A DNA stretch of 20,627 bases from Geobacillus icigianus (lineage in GTDB: Bacteria > Bacillota > Bacilli > Bacillales > Anoxybacillaceae): assembly GCF_000750005.1 (NCBI RefSeq), contig NZ_JPYA01000112.1, positions 1-20,627 on the forward strand, in the 5' to 3' direction. Position 1 is the stretch's first letter; each line of letters starts with the position of its first letter. Positions 7,188 to 14,848 of this stretch are shown piece after piece. The notes under the pieces were generated by a model that was not told the DNA's origin, ran no database searches, and saw only the letters and a program-made list of their open reading frames with translations. A program made the position numbers and the translations under genes.

Positions 7188-7220
7188 CTATCATAGACTA
7201 GATCATATAGGTTGACTAGT
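7188..7220 (-). promoter_or_regulatory. gntR promoter/operator region with repeated CTAGTC-TATGAT
   Basis: On the minus strand CTAGTC occurs twice, 18 bp apart, each followed by a TATGAT-like element. The nearer TATGAT would place the transcript start at or next to the gntR ATG. ATCATATA (7202-7209, plus strand) lies between the two. The arrangement suggests autoregulation by GntR; the -35 region is poor. Confidence 0.4.
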
Positions 7221-7222
7221 CG

Positions 7223-8734
7223 TCATGCCTGTTCGGCAGACAAGGCGGTCCGTTTCCCCCCCTTGCCAAACGCGGGGATCGGCGGGTCGCCGACCGCAAC
7301 GTGGACGACCTGCACTTCCGTATAGAAATCAAAGCTGTAATGCCCGCCTTCGCGGCCAATGCCGCTGTATTTCGTCCCGCCAAACGGGATGCGCAAATCG
7401 CGGACGTTCGGCGAGTTGACCCATGCCATCCCGCTTTCGATCGCTTGGGCGACGCGGTGGCCGCGCTTTAGATCGTTCGTCCAGACGTATGCCGCCAATC
7501 CGTATTTCACATCGTTCGCCAGCCGGATCGCCTCTTCTTCATCCGCAAAGGACATGACCGCCATCACCGGTCCGAAAATCTCTTCCTGCGCCACCTTCAT
7601 GCCGTTATGGCAGTTCAGCAGCAGCGTCGGCGGCACAAAATTGCCGTTTTCCAACCCGTTCGGAACACCGGGGGCATAGACGTCCACCCCTTCTTGCTTG
7701 GCGATGTCTATATAGCGGTTCACCCGCTCCCAATGATCGCGGTGAATCAGCGGCCCCAGTTCGGTCGCTGGGTTCATCGGGTCGCCGATGGCGATGCGGT
7801 CGACGCGCTCTTTCAGCCGGGCGACAAATTCGTCGTAAATCGCCTGCTCGAGCAAAAGCCGCGAGTTGGCCGTGCACCGCTCGCCATTGAGCGAAAATAC
7901 ACCCCAAACGGCCGCATCAAGCGCCCGTTCGAGATCCGCATCGGCGAACACGATGAGCGGTGACTTGCCGCCAAGCTCCATCGATGTTTTTTTCAACGTC
8001 GCGGCGCTGTTGCGGATGATGTCCATGCCGGTCGTCGTCTCGCCGGTAAACGAGATGAGGCGCACGTCCGGATGGGCGACCAACGCGGCGCCCGCCGTTT
8101 CGCCAAACCCGTGCACGACGTTGAACACCCCACGCGGCAGCCCGGCTTCATCGATGATTTCCGCCAGTTGATTCGCCGTCAACGGCGACCATTCGGCCGG
8201 CTTCAAGACGACCGTGTTGCCAGTCGCCAGCGCTGGAGCGACTTTCCACGTCTCGAGCATAAACGGTGTATTCCACGGCGTGATGAGCCCGGCCACGCCG
8301 ACCGGCTTGTGGACGGTGTAGTTTACAAACTGACCATGGACGTGGTACGCTTCGCCGACAAGGCGCGTTTTCACCATTTCCGCGTAAAAGCGGAAGTTTT
8401 CCGCCGCGCGGGCGGCCTGTTTTTTCGCTTGGCTGATCGGAATGCCGGTATCAAGCGCCTCTAAATAGGCGATGTCGTCCGCCCGCTGTTCGATCAACTC
8501 CGCGATGCGGAACAGATAACGAAGCCGTTGCTCCACCGGCATCGTCCGCCACGGCCCGTGATCAAACGCCTCTTTCGCCGCCCGGACCGCCGCGTCGATG
8601 TCTTCCTTTCGTCCTTCGGCCACTTCGTTGATCGGTTCGTTCGTAAACGGATTGATATTGGTGAAATACAGACCGGCTGCCCCTTCCACAAACTGCCCAT
8701 TGATATAATGAAGCACTTTTGGTTGCACTGCCAT
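7223..8734 (-). CDS. hpaE: 5-carboxymethyl-2-hydroxymuconate semialdehyde dehydrogenase
   Basis: This 503-residue aldehyde dehydrogenase oxidises the ring-cleavage aldehyde to 5-carboxymethyl-2-hydroxymuconate with NAD. Visible active-site parts are N155 in TPWNTPF, K178 in VLKPAEWSP, the cofactor loop FTGETTTG (229-236), catalytic base E253 in MELGGKSP, and nucleophile C287 in NGERCTANSR. The length and the ending FDFYTEVQVVHVAVGDPPIPAFGKG (given as FDFYTEVQVVHVAVG then DPPIPAFGKG) agree with HpaE. The start is ATG 8734, with GGGGGG six bases upstream; 39 further upstream in-frame codons overlap hpaF and are not used. It follows hpaF by 13 bases in the same operon. Confidence 0.93.
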   Translation of the reverse strand: MAVQPKVLHYINGQFVEGAAGLYFTNINPFTNEPINEVAEGRKEDIDAAVRAAKEAFDHGPWRTMPVEQRLRYLFRIAELIEQRADDIAYLEALDTGIPISQAKKQAARAAENFRFYAEMVKTRLVGEAYHVHGQFVNYTVHKPVGVAGLITPWNTPFMLETWKVAPALATGNTVVLKPAEWSPLTANQLAEIIDEAGLPRGVFNVVHGFGETAGAALVAHPDVRLISFTGETTTGMDIIRNSAATLKKTSMELGGKSPLIVFADADLERALDAAVWGVFSLNGERCTANSRLLLEQAIYDEFVARLKERVDRIAIGDPMNPATELGPLIHRDHWERVNRYIDIAKQEGVDVYAPGVPNGLENGNFVPPTLLLNCHNGMKVAQEEIFGPVMAVMSFADEEEAIRLANDVKYGLAAYVWTNDLKRGHRVAQAIESGMAWVNSPNVRDLRIPFGGTKYSGIGREGGHYSFDFYTEVQVVHVAVGDPPIPAFGKGGKRTALSAEQA

Positions 8735-8747
8735 TCGTTTCCCCCCA

Positions 8748-9140
8748 TCACCGCTGCGCTCGATAACGCGCATGAATGTTGTTGTGTTTATACGTCCCCG
8801 CCTCGCTGAATTCATACAGCTCAAGCGACAGCGCCAAATAGCGTTTGGCAAACAGCGGGGCGAAATGGTCTTTCATCACGGCAAACAGCTCGTCGCCGAC
8901 TTCTTTTTTCACCTGTTCCGGACGCCCGGCGCCAATTTTCAGCGTCCCGTGCACAAACGCATCGTCTTCGGCCCCGTCAGCCACATAGTACTCGTCAAGC
9001 CGAATGGCGCGCGAGCGGATGCCGCCGACGGGAAACCAATCGCTCCGCTTGATCAGCACACGGTGAACTTTTTCAAGCAAGCCGCGAATATCGGCCTCTT
9101 CGCCGAGATTGGCCGTGTATTCTAAGACAAAGTGCGGCAC
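8748..9140 (-). CDS. hpaF: 5-carboxymethyl-2-hydroxymuconate isomerase
   Basis: This 130-residue small protein is of the CHMI branch of the tautomerase superfamily (the E. coli enzyme is about 126 residues). It begins MPHFVLEYTANL; after methionine removal the N-terminal proline acts as the base in ketonisation of 5-carboxymethyl-2-hydroxymuconate. Arginines in IRSRAIRLDEYYVADG are typical substrate contacts of the family. It starts with GTG at 9140, supported by AAGGGGAG upstream. It sits between hpaG2 and hpaE, directly after hpaE in pathway order. Confidence 0.92.
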   Translation of the reverse strand: MPHFVLEYTANLGEEADIRGLLEKVHRVLIKRSDWFPVGGIRSRAIRLDEYYVADGAEDDAFVHGTLKIGAGRPEQVKKEVGDELFAVMKDHFAPLFAKRYLALSLELYEFSEAGTYKHNNIHARYRAQR

Positions 9141-9196
9141 GATCCTCTCCCCTTTCGCTCTGAACGCCCGATGCCACGCTTTCTGCCGGGCGCTGC

Positions 9197-9285
9197 CTGC
9201 TATTCAATGTAATTGACAAGGCAAAACAAAGCGTTGGTCATCGTCTAGCTTGATCACCGCTACCCTGCTATTCAATGTAATTGAC
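9197..9285 (-). repeat. Duplicated hpaG2 3' tail, 68 bp apart
   Basis: A 21-bp sequence covering the last five codons, the stop and three following bases of hpaG2 (9265-9285) is repeated exactly at 9197-9217. On the minus strand both read GTCAATTACATTGAATAG; similarity continues for a few bases after the stop. The 47 bp between the copies and the stretch to hpaF hold no recognisable gene. Confidence 0.85.
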
Positions 9286-10005
9286 GAGCCGGCCGATGCG
9301 CTCGATTTCCGTCACCACTTCATCGCCGGGCTGGACGTTCACCGCCCCTTTCGGCGTGCCGGTCAAAATCAAGTCGCCAGGCGCGAGCGTCATGAATTCG
9401 GTGATGTACTCGAGCAAATGCGGGATCGAAAAGATCATATCGCCCGTATCCCCTTCCTGCACAACCGTCCCATTGACATACGTCCGCAAACGAAGCGCCA
9501 TCGGATCGCCCACTTCCTCATGGCTGACGATCCATGGACCGAGCGGCGTCGTTCGATCGCGGTTTTTGACGCGGAAATTCGGTCGGTAATAATTTTCCAA
9601 GTAGTCGCGAACAGCATAATCGTTGGCAATCGTGTAACCGCAAATGTAGTCGTACGCCCGCTCTGCTTTTACCCGGCGGGCCGGGCGACCGACGACGACC
9701 GCGAGCTCGCATTCATAATGCATCACGTTGACGCCGTCGGGGCGAACGGTTCGGCCGCGATGGCCGATGAGCGTGTTTTTCCCTTTGAAAAATAAAAGCG
9801 GCTCTTTCGGCGCGGCAAACGACAGTTCCCCCGCATGATCGGCGTAATTCAATCCAAGCGCCACGATCGTGCGCGGCTCGACCGGGGGAAGCCAGATGAC
9901 GTCGCTCTCAGCGGCCACCGTCCCATCCGGCAACAGAAGGCGGCCGTCGTCAAGCGGCACCGCGTCGGTCACCGTTCCGTTCCACGCCACGCGCGCCCGC
10001 TTCAT
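9268..10005 (-). CDS. hpaG2: HpaG-type decarboxylase/isomerase, metal-binding subunit
   Basis: This 245-residue protein is of the fumarylacetoacetate hydrolase superfamily. It has the catalytic His-Glu pair in LNYADHAGE (H57, E60), metal ligands E98 and E100 in HYECELAVV, and D129 in TIANDYAVRD, followed by GPWIV and the ending LTGTPKGAVNVQPGDEV. It matches the C-terminal half of the fused E. coli HpaG (5-oxopent-3-ene-1,2,5-tricarboxylate decarboxylase / HHDD isomerase). The start is ATG 10005, overlapping the hpaG1 stop by four bases (ATGA), so the two halves are coupled and likely form one enzyme. The stop region is duplicated downstream. Confidence 0.9.
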   Translation of the reverse strand: MKRARVAWNGTVTDAVPLDDGRLLLPDGTVAAESDVIWLPPVEPRTIVALGLNYADHAGELSFAAPKEPLLFFKGKNTLIGHRGRTVRPDGVNVMHYECELAVVVGRPARRVKAERAYDYICGYTIANDYAVRDYLENYYRPNFRVKNRDRTTPLGPWIVSHEEVGDPMALRLRTYVNGTVVQEGDTGDMIFSIPHLLEYITEFMTLAPGDLILTGTPKGAVNVQPGDEVVTEIERIGRLVNYIE

Positions 10006-10781
10006 GCCCCTCCTCCCCCTTCTTCGGCAATGATCCGATTTTCCAACACACCGATTCCGTCCATTTCGATGCGCACCACATCTCCTGCCGCCACGAGCGG
10101 CGCGTCAGCCGGCCAGCTGAAAAACAGCACATCGCCCGGGTAAAGGGTCATAAATTCGGTCACCTCGGCCAGCCATTGTTCAGGGGGGTGCCGGAACCGG
10201 CGGAGATCAGCGCACTGAACGAGCTGACCATTGACATATACGCGCGCCATTAACGATGACAGCGGCACCGTTTCCTCTTTCGGCACGATCCACGGGCCGA
10301 CCGGGGTGAACCCATCGCGCGCCTGCTCCTTTATTGCCGGTCGGTACCGCTGTTCGTGCGGAATCGACAGGTCATTGATGATCGTGTAACCGAATACAAA
10401 ATCGAGCGCCTGCTCGCGCCGCACGCGCGCGGCGGTTCGCCCGATAACCAGACCGATCGCCGGGGCGGCGCGAAGCCGTTGGACACCGGGCGGGAGAACG
10501 ACCGGCCGGCGATGGGCGTTGATCGTATTGGCCGGCTTCATATACAGCACAGGCCCTTTTGGTGGCTGCTCGTACGGCGGAGCGGTCATGGCCTCGGCCA
10601 TCCCTTCCCATTCCCATCGGTCATTAAGCGCCACCCCATACAGAGCGCCAACGTCCGGCGCTTCCCACTCCCATTCGTCAATGGGCGCGGTCCGTCCCTC
10701 CAGCGTCATCGTTCCGCTCCGCCAATCCGCTTTCGCCTCGAACAGATGCCGTCGGCCAGCCAAGCGCAACCGCACGTTCAT
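10002..10781 (-). CDS. hpaG1: HpaG-type decarboxylase/isomerase, partner subunit lacking metal ligands
   Basis: This 259-residue protein of the fumarylacetoacetate hydrolase superfamily corresponds to the N-terminal half of fused HpaG. It has the superfamily landmarks (KPANTINAH, GYTIINDLSIP, FTPVGPWIVP, VTEFMTLYPGDVL). Where the partner has the metal ligands E-x-E, this protein has A106-x-A108 (LRAAPAIGLVIG); only the third position, D137, remains. It may therefore be a structural or substrate-shaping subunit. The start is ATG 10781 (MNVRLRLAG), with GGGGGAAGGG upstream. It follows the lyase gene by 97 bp and overlaps hpaG2 by four. Confidence 0.88.
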   Translation of the reverse strand: MNVRLRLAGRRHLFEAKADWRSGTMTLEGRTAPIDEWEWEAPDVGALYGVALNDRWEWEGMAEAMTAPPYEQPPKGPVLYMKPANTINAHRRPVVLPPGVQRLRAAPAIGLVIGRTAARVRREQALDFVFGYTIINDLSIPHEQRYRPAIKEQARDGFTPVGPWIVPKEETVPLSSLMARVYVNGQLVQCADLRRFRHPPEQWLAEVTEFMTLYPGDVLFFSWPADAPLVAAGDVVRIEMDGIGVLENRIIAEEGGGGA

Positions 10782-10878
10782 GATCGCCCTTCCCCCTTTC
10801 ATATCGATGACCAACGCCGACGCTTCCCTACATCCTAGGCGGCAAGGATCACTCCCCCACCTTCCTCAGCAAGCGCGC

Positions 10879-11796
10879 TCATTGCGGCGTCTCGGCGAGC
10901 AACCCGTATTTGACGAGCGTGCGGCGGATTTTCCGCTCGTTCTCTTCGCTTGGCAAATCGAGCGGCAGCCGGAGCTTCGGAGTGATTTTCCCCATCATGC
11001 CGAGCGCCGCTTTCACCGGGCCCGGGTTCGTTTCGATAAACAGCACGTCATTGAGTTCCATCAATTCAAAATGAAGATCTTGCGCCCGCTTGACATCGCC
11101 GGCAAACCAAGCGTCGTGCAGCTCGGCTACTTTTTGCGGCACGACGTTCGCCGTCGCGCTGATCGACCCGGCGCCGCCAATCGCCAGCATCGGATAGCAC
11201 AACAGCTCGATACCGGAAAACAGCAGGAAATCACGCCCGCAATGCCATAGCACCCGGTTGACGTGCTCAAAGTCTTTGTTCGACTCTTTCACGCCGATAA
11301 TGTTCGGACAATCTTCCGCCAGCCGCGCCAATGTTTGGACCTCCAAATTGACCGCCGTCCGGCCAGGGATATTGTAGACGATGATCGGGATGTCGACCGC
11401 CTCGGCCACCGCCTGAAAATGCTTGTACAGCGCCTGTTGGGATGGACGGTTGTAATAGGGGACGATGACCATCGCGGCATCAGCCCCGATTTCTTGGGCG
11501 AATCTCGTCAGCTCGATCGTCTCCGCATGGTTCGTCGACCCCGTCCCCGGCACGAACGGCACGCGCCCGGCGACCGCCTTCTTCGCCGCTTCCATCACCT
11601 GCTTTCGTTCTTCCAGCGTCAGCGAGCTCGGTTCTCCTGATGTTCCCGTCACCGAAATGCCGTGTGTGCCGCTTTCGATATGCCAGTCAATGAGCGCCGT
11701 CAGAGCTGCCAGATCAACGTTTCCCTCTTCATCAAACGGCGTGACGACCGGCGCGATCGAGCCGCGCAGCCGTTCTTTCACTTCGCGGTATGCCAT
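10879..11796 (-). CDS. DapA-family (class I) lyase, candidate HHED aldolase
   Basis: This 305-residue TIM-barrel protein is of the dihydrodipicolinate synthase / N-acetylneuraminate lyase family. It has the GTSGEPSSL phosphate-loop equivalent (T52, S53, E55), tyrosines in VPYYNRP (114-115), Y141 and R146 in YNIPGRT, and Schiff-base lysine K170 in IIGVKESNKD. It looks like a full catalytic set for pyruvate-type chemistry. A lysine-pathway role is possible, but as first gene of the operon with hpaG1-G2-F-E it more likely cleaves 2,4-dihydroxyhept-2-ene-1,7-dioate into pyruvate and succinate semialdehyde in place of class II HpaI. This is inference. The start is ATG 11796, with AGGGGG seven bases upstream; eight further in-frame codons precede it. 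Confidence 0.85.
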   Translation of the reverse strand: MAYREVKERLRGSIAPVVTPFDEEGNVDLAALTALIDWHIESGTHGISVTGTSGEPSSLTLEERKQVMEAAKKAVAGRVPFVPGTGSTNHAETIELTRFAQEIGADAAMVIVPYYNRPSQQALYKHFQAVAEAVDIPIIVYNIPGRTAVNLEVQTLARLAEDCPNIIGVKESNKDFEHVNRVLWHCGRDFLLFSGIELLCYPMLAIGGAGSISATANVVPQKVAELHDAWFAGDVKRAQDLHFELMELNDVLFIETNPGPVKAALGMMGKITPKLRLPLDLPSEENERKIRRTLVKYGLLAETPQ

Positions 11797-11839
11797 CCCC
11801 TTGCCCCCTATCGCCTTCATTTTTCTGAATCTTGCTTAT

Positions 11840-11868
11840 ATTTTACATACAATCATATATAAAATCAA
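11840..11868 (-). promoter_or_regulatory. Promoter of the lyase-hpaG1G2FE operon
   Basis: On the minus strand TTGATT (11868-11863) and TAAAAT (11845-11840) are 17 bp apart. An ATCATATA motif (11852-11859, plus strand) falls inside the spacer, where a bound repressor would block polymerase. Confidence 0.6.
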
Positions 11869-11894
11869 CGATAAAATCATATATTATTTTATCG
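11869..11894. promoter_or_regulatory. Candidate operator: 9-bp perfect inverted repeat upstream of -35
   Basis: CGATAAAAT and ATTTTATCG flank eight bases (CATATATT). The dyad abuts the -35 box of the lyase operon and contains a second ATCATATA (11876-11883). It has no T-run, so an operator reading is preferred over a terminator. It is a candidate site for the GntR regulator of this cluster. Confidence 0.5.
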
Positions 11895-11946
11895 TGGAGA
11901 AACCGCCGGAAACGCTATATTTCTTTCGATAGATGAAATCCGCTTT

Positions 11947-12930
11947 CTAAATCAGGAAGGTCGGTTTCCGCTTCGCCAACATCGGTTCATTCGGCTCGAC
12001 CGGCTGGCCGCTGTGAACGTCAAGGACGATGGACGCCTCTTCAAACCAGCTGTCCGGCGCTGCATGGCCCCAGAACGTTTGCCGGCGCGGATCATCCAAA
12101 TCCCAGCGGATCGGCGGAAAATCAGGGTCACTCGTCAAATAATCACCGTTGTACAGCTCGATTCGATGGCCATCCGGATCGCGCAAATAGACAAAGAAGG
12201 CATTCGACAATCCGTGACGGCCCGGCCCGCGTTCAATGTTCGCTGCATATCCGGCCGCTGCCAGCACATCGCACGCATGGATCAGGCTGAGCGGATCCGG
12301 CAGCCAAAACCCAATATGGTGAAGGCGCGGCCCTTTTCCGTTCATCAGCGCCAAATCGTGGACGTTTTGCTTCCGATGCAGCCATGCTGCCCAAAGCTTC
12401 CCATCCTCTGTTTCCGTATATTCTGAGCAGGCAAAGCCCAGACCCCGGACATAAAAGTCATATGCGCTCTTTACATCCGTCACCGCGCAGTTGAAATGAT
12501 CGATGCGCTGCACGCGGGCGCCTCGGTGCAAGTCATACCGCTGCAACAACCGCTCGGTTTTCTCCATATGGACAAAAAACTCAAGCGGCAGTCCGGACGG
12601 ATCTTGCACGCGAAACGCCTTGCCGACGGCGCGCTGGCTTCCCGCTTCGAGCCATTTCGGCTGCAGCGTTTGCGCCGCAAACCATTCATAAAGCGCTTCC
12701 AATTCCTGCTCGGAACCGACTTTGTAGCTAAGCGCTTCGACCGCAGGGCGGGGCGCCTTTTTCAAGAGAAGGCTATGATGATGATATTCTTCAAGTCCCC
12801 GCAAATACAGATGATCTTCATCCGCTTCCGTCACGACAAACCCAAGCACCCGTTCGTAAAAATCGCGGGCGGCGGCCAAATCGGTCACATGCAACACCGC
12901 GCGGGCGCAGCGAATAATGGAAAATGCCAT
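11947..12930 (-). CDS. hpaD: 3,4-dihydroxyphenylacetate 2,3-dioxygenase (extradiol, type I)
   Basis: This 327-residue ring-cleavage enzyme has two tandem vicinal-oxygen-chelate halves (about 6-125 and 140-265). The metal triad is visible in the second half: H145 in RIDHFN, H204/205 in PRLHHIGF, and E258 in GHRIELYN; the acid-base histidine is H191 in NVHDLAL. The C-terminal stretch DPDFPPIRWDLDDPRRQTFWG is typical of homoprotocatechuate 2,3-dioxygenase (split here as DPDFPPIRW and DLDDPRRQTFWG) rather than catechol 2,3-dioxygenase. The start is ATG 12930 (MAFSIIRC), with GGGGGAAG upstream. It opens 3,4-dihydroxyphenylacetate to 5-carboxymethyl-2-hydroxymuconate semialdehyde, the HpaE substrate. 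Confidence 0.93.
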   Translation of the reverse strand: MAFSIIRCARAVLHVTDLAAARDFYERVLGFVVTEADEDHLYLRGLEEYHHHSLLLKKAPRPAVEALSYKVGSEQELEALYEWFAAQTLQPKWLEAGSQRAVGKAFRVQDPSGLPLEFFVHMEKTERLLQRYDLHRGARVQRIDHFNCAVTDVKSAYDFYVRGLGFACSEYTETEDGKLWAAWLHRKQNVHDLALMNGKGPRLHHIGFWLPDPLSLIHACDVLAAAGYAANIERGPGRHGLSNAFFVYLRDPDGHRIELYNGDYLTSDPDFPPIRWDLDDPRRQTFWGHAAPDSWFEEASIVLDVHSGQPVEPNEPMLAKRKPTFLI

Positions 12931-13336
12931 CGCTCTCTTCCCCCTTTCGCAACCTTCCTTCATCTAGCGTTGGGTGGCCGACAGAAAGAAGCCGTCTTTT
13001 CTGATGGCGAACATGGAACAAAACGTTCCTTGTTGCTGGCCACATCCTTTCACTTCAAACATCTCGCAGCACGCCCAAATCCGCCTGGCTTGCGCGCCAC
13101 TGAACGCCTGTTTTCGCGCGGCGGCAACCTTAGAAGGGCGGTGACAAACGACTGTCACACACGAATCGGCGGTATTTTCATTCAGAAAAGAAAGCTGATT
13201 CTGCAAGGTTTCTCTAATTGAGAAACGGATGGAATCAGTCATATTTTGCACGAAATCACCAGCCTCTTAGGAAACGCCGCAGCCGCGCACCCTCCGCTGT
13301 TCCCCGATCCGTGTTTGAGAACGTGCGAATGAACGG
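12931..13336. other. 406-bp gap between hpaB and hpaD, no convincing gene
   Basis: The gap holds a repeat copy (13194-13270) and two small hairpins: GTGACA/TGTCAC near 13140-13160, and GGAAC/GTTCC near 13013-13027. A 95-codon frame on the minus strand (12964-13251) crosses it and ends against hpaD, but it has no ribosome site and starts inside the repeat. I see no clear promoter for hpaD, so it may be read from hpaB. Confidence 0.5.
13194..13270 (+). repeat. Dispersed repeat family, copy A
   Basis: It shares three blocks, in order, with copies at 17.4-17.8 kb: a GCTGATxCxGCAAG head, a hairpin (here the perfect GTTTCTC-TAATT-GAGAAAC, 13208-13226), about 25 unconserved bases, and the tail AAATCACCAGCCTCTTAG. 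Confidence 0.7.
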
Positions 13337-14815
13337 TCAATGCTTGGTGTCAGCCGGAATGAACACGCTTTTGGCGCCGCGCAAAAATTCGCGCACGAAC
13401 TGTTTATACGGCTCTTTTTCGTAGCCATCGAAATACGCCATCCCCATCCGAACGGGGTCGCCGAAAAAGTAATATTCGTAATGCGTCTGCCGGGCGCCGA
13501 ACGCGCTCATCGTGAGATCCCAGGCGAGCCGGAACAGCTGGACGCGCTCATAGCCGTCCACCGTCGCCCCTTGCATCGCCCGGCGGACGATGTCGCCAAT
13601 TTCCTCGTGCTGAAAATCTGCCTCCGTCGGAATCGCCATCAACCCCGATGCCCCTAAAATGCGGATGATCTCCGCTAGGCGCGGATAAATGCGCGGATAC
13701 CAGTTGCGCGCGGCATCGAGCGCAGCAAAATCGGGCGTCATCGTTCCCCAACGGTCTCGCTTCGCATTGTGCTCGGCCCGGTACAAATGGCTTTTCATCG
13801 TCTCGAGGACGAGCATGATTTCCGCCCCTTTGTCTTTCACATGCTGGAACTCGCCGATGCCGATCGCTTCGATGAGGCAAAGGGTGACACCAAGCAAAAA
13901 CTCCGTTTTGACGATGTTTTTCGCCACGACTTGATGGGACATATGAACAACTGCGTTCGTTTCCCGGAACGTCCGGTTGCAAATCGATGAATTGCCGCAC
14001 ACAAACACGCGCTCCCACGGCACAAACACGTTTTCAAACGAAACGATCGCATCGCCTTCCTCAAAACGCGATGCCAGCGGATGATCCCACGCGCTCCTCC
14101 CGTAGTCAAACGCCTCGCGGCAAATGAACTTCACGCCTGGCGTATTGTTCGGAATGGCAAAGGCAAGCGCATATGGGTCTTCGCCGGATGTCGCTTTTTT
14201 CACGGTCGAGGGAAACACTAAAATTTCATCGGTGATCCCGCCTTGCGTCGCCAATAGGCGGATGCCGCTGACGATGATCCCGTCTTTGCGCCGTTCCACC
14301 AAGTGAAGCGGCACATCGGCATCGTTTTGTTCGTGCAGCGCCTTGGCGCGGTTCATTTGCGGATGGATGAGCGTATGCGTCAAGCTGATGTCGTGTTCCC
14401 GCGCGTATTCATAGTAGTTTTTCGCATTTTCGGCAAATATCGAATCGTCTTCGGCAAACAAATCGTTGGCGATGCCCATCGCCATGACTTCGGCATTCAA
14501 ATAATCAGGCGAGCGCCCCATCATTCCCGCCGACATCCGCGCCCACTCTTGCGTCGCCTCGCGGCGGGCGATAAGCTCATCGATCGTAGTCGGCTGAATG
14601 AAAGTCATTCCGACCAGCTGCCCGGTTGTCGGCGACCGGTACAACATCTTCTCCGGCTTTTCGTATTGCCGATCGTAAAGCGCCGCCATCGAGCGGACGA
14701 CGTTGCGGAATGCGGGATGAACGGTGACATCCTCCACTTTTTCCCCGTGGATGTACACGCTGCTTTTCGCCTGCTTGAGCCGCTCCATATACTCCTTTCC
14801 TGTTTTGGCCGGCAT
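13337..14815 (-). CDS. hpaB: 4-hydroxyphenylacetate 3-monooxygenase, oxygenase component
   Basis: This 492-residue two-component flavin hydroxylase of the HpaB family (acyl-CoA dehydrogenase fold) uses reduced FAD supplied by HpaC to make 3,4-dihydroxyphenylacetate. By analogy with the Thermus enzyme, substrate-pocket residues are R101 and Y105 in MGRSPDYLN and H147 in SLTHTLIHPQ. It also carries GIRLLATQGGITDEILVFPS (split: GIRLLATQGG, ITDEILVFPS) and the C-terminal HYEYYFFGDPVRMGMAYFDGY (split: HYEYYFFGD, PVRMGMAYFDGY). The start is ATG 14815, with GGAGGGG six to seven bases upstream; an ATG two codons earlier abuts that site. Related enzymes hydroxylate phenol, but the downstream hpa genes point to 4-hydroxyphenylacetate. 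A cre site sits in its promoter, divergent from lysR. Confidence 0.92.
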   Translation of the reverse strand: MPAKTGKEYMERLKQAKSSVYIHGEKVEDVTVHPAFRNVVRSMAALYDRQYEKPEKMLYRSPTTGQLVGMTFIQPTTIDELIARREATQEWARMSAGMMGRSPDYLNAEVMAMGIANDLFAEDDSIFAENAKNYYEYAREHDISLTHTLIHPQMNRAKALHEQNDADVPLHLVERRKDGIIVSGIRLLATQGGITDEILVFPSTVKKATSGEDPYALAFAIPNNTPGVKFICREAFDYGRSAWDHPLASRFEEGDAIVSFENVFVPWERVFVCGNSSICNRTFRETNAVVHMSHQVVAKNIVKTEFLLGVTLCLIEAIGIGEFQHVKDKGAEIMLVLETMKSHLYRAEHNAKRDRWGTMTPDFAALDAARNWYPRIYPRLAEIIRILGASGLMAIPTEADFQHEEIGDIVRRAMQGATVDGYERVQLFRLAWDLTMSAFGARQTHYEYYFFGDPVRMGMAYFDGYEKEPYKQFVREFLRGAKSVFIPADTKH

Positions 14816-14838
14816 TTTCATCCCCTCCGTTTTCGGGT

Positions 14839-14844
14839 ATAATA
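14839..14844 (-). promoter_or_regulatory. Likely -10 element of hpaB
   Basis: TATTAT on the minus strand lies 24 bases before the hpaB start. No good -35 box is found at 16-18 bp, which is consistent with an activator-dependent promoter such as one controlled by the divergent LysR protein. Confidence 0.45.
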
Positions 14845-14848
14845 GCTA

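Noticed and set aside
10519..11250. Plus-strand frame of 243 codons across the lyase and hpaG1
   Set aside because: Antisense shadow, low-complexity Arg/Pro/His-rich composition typical of GC-rich genes read backwards.
12496..13221. Plus-strand frame of 241 codons over hpaD
   Set aside because: Antisense shadow; no ribosome site and no domain.
12964..13251. A 95-codon minus-strand frame between hpaB and hpaD, ending next to hpaD
   Set aside because: No ribosome site, starts inside repeat copy A, codon use unlike the neighbours, and no recognisable domain.
874..13317. The 12-mer GATCCGTGTTTG in two intergenic regions (874-885 and 13306-13317)
   Set aside because: A 12-bp match between distant sites is expected by chance in 20 kb, and the flanks do not match.
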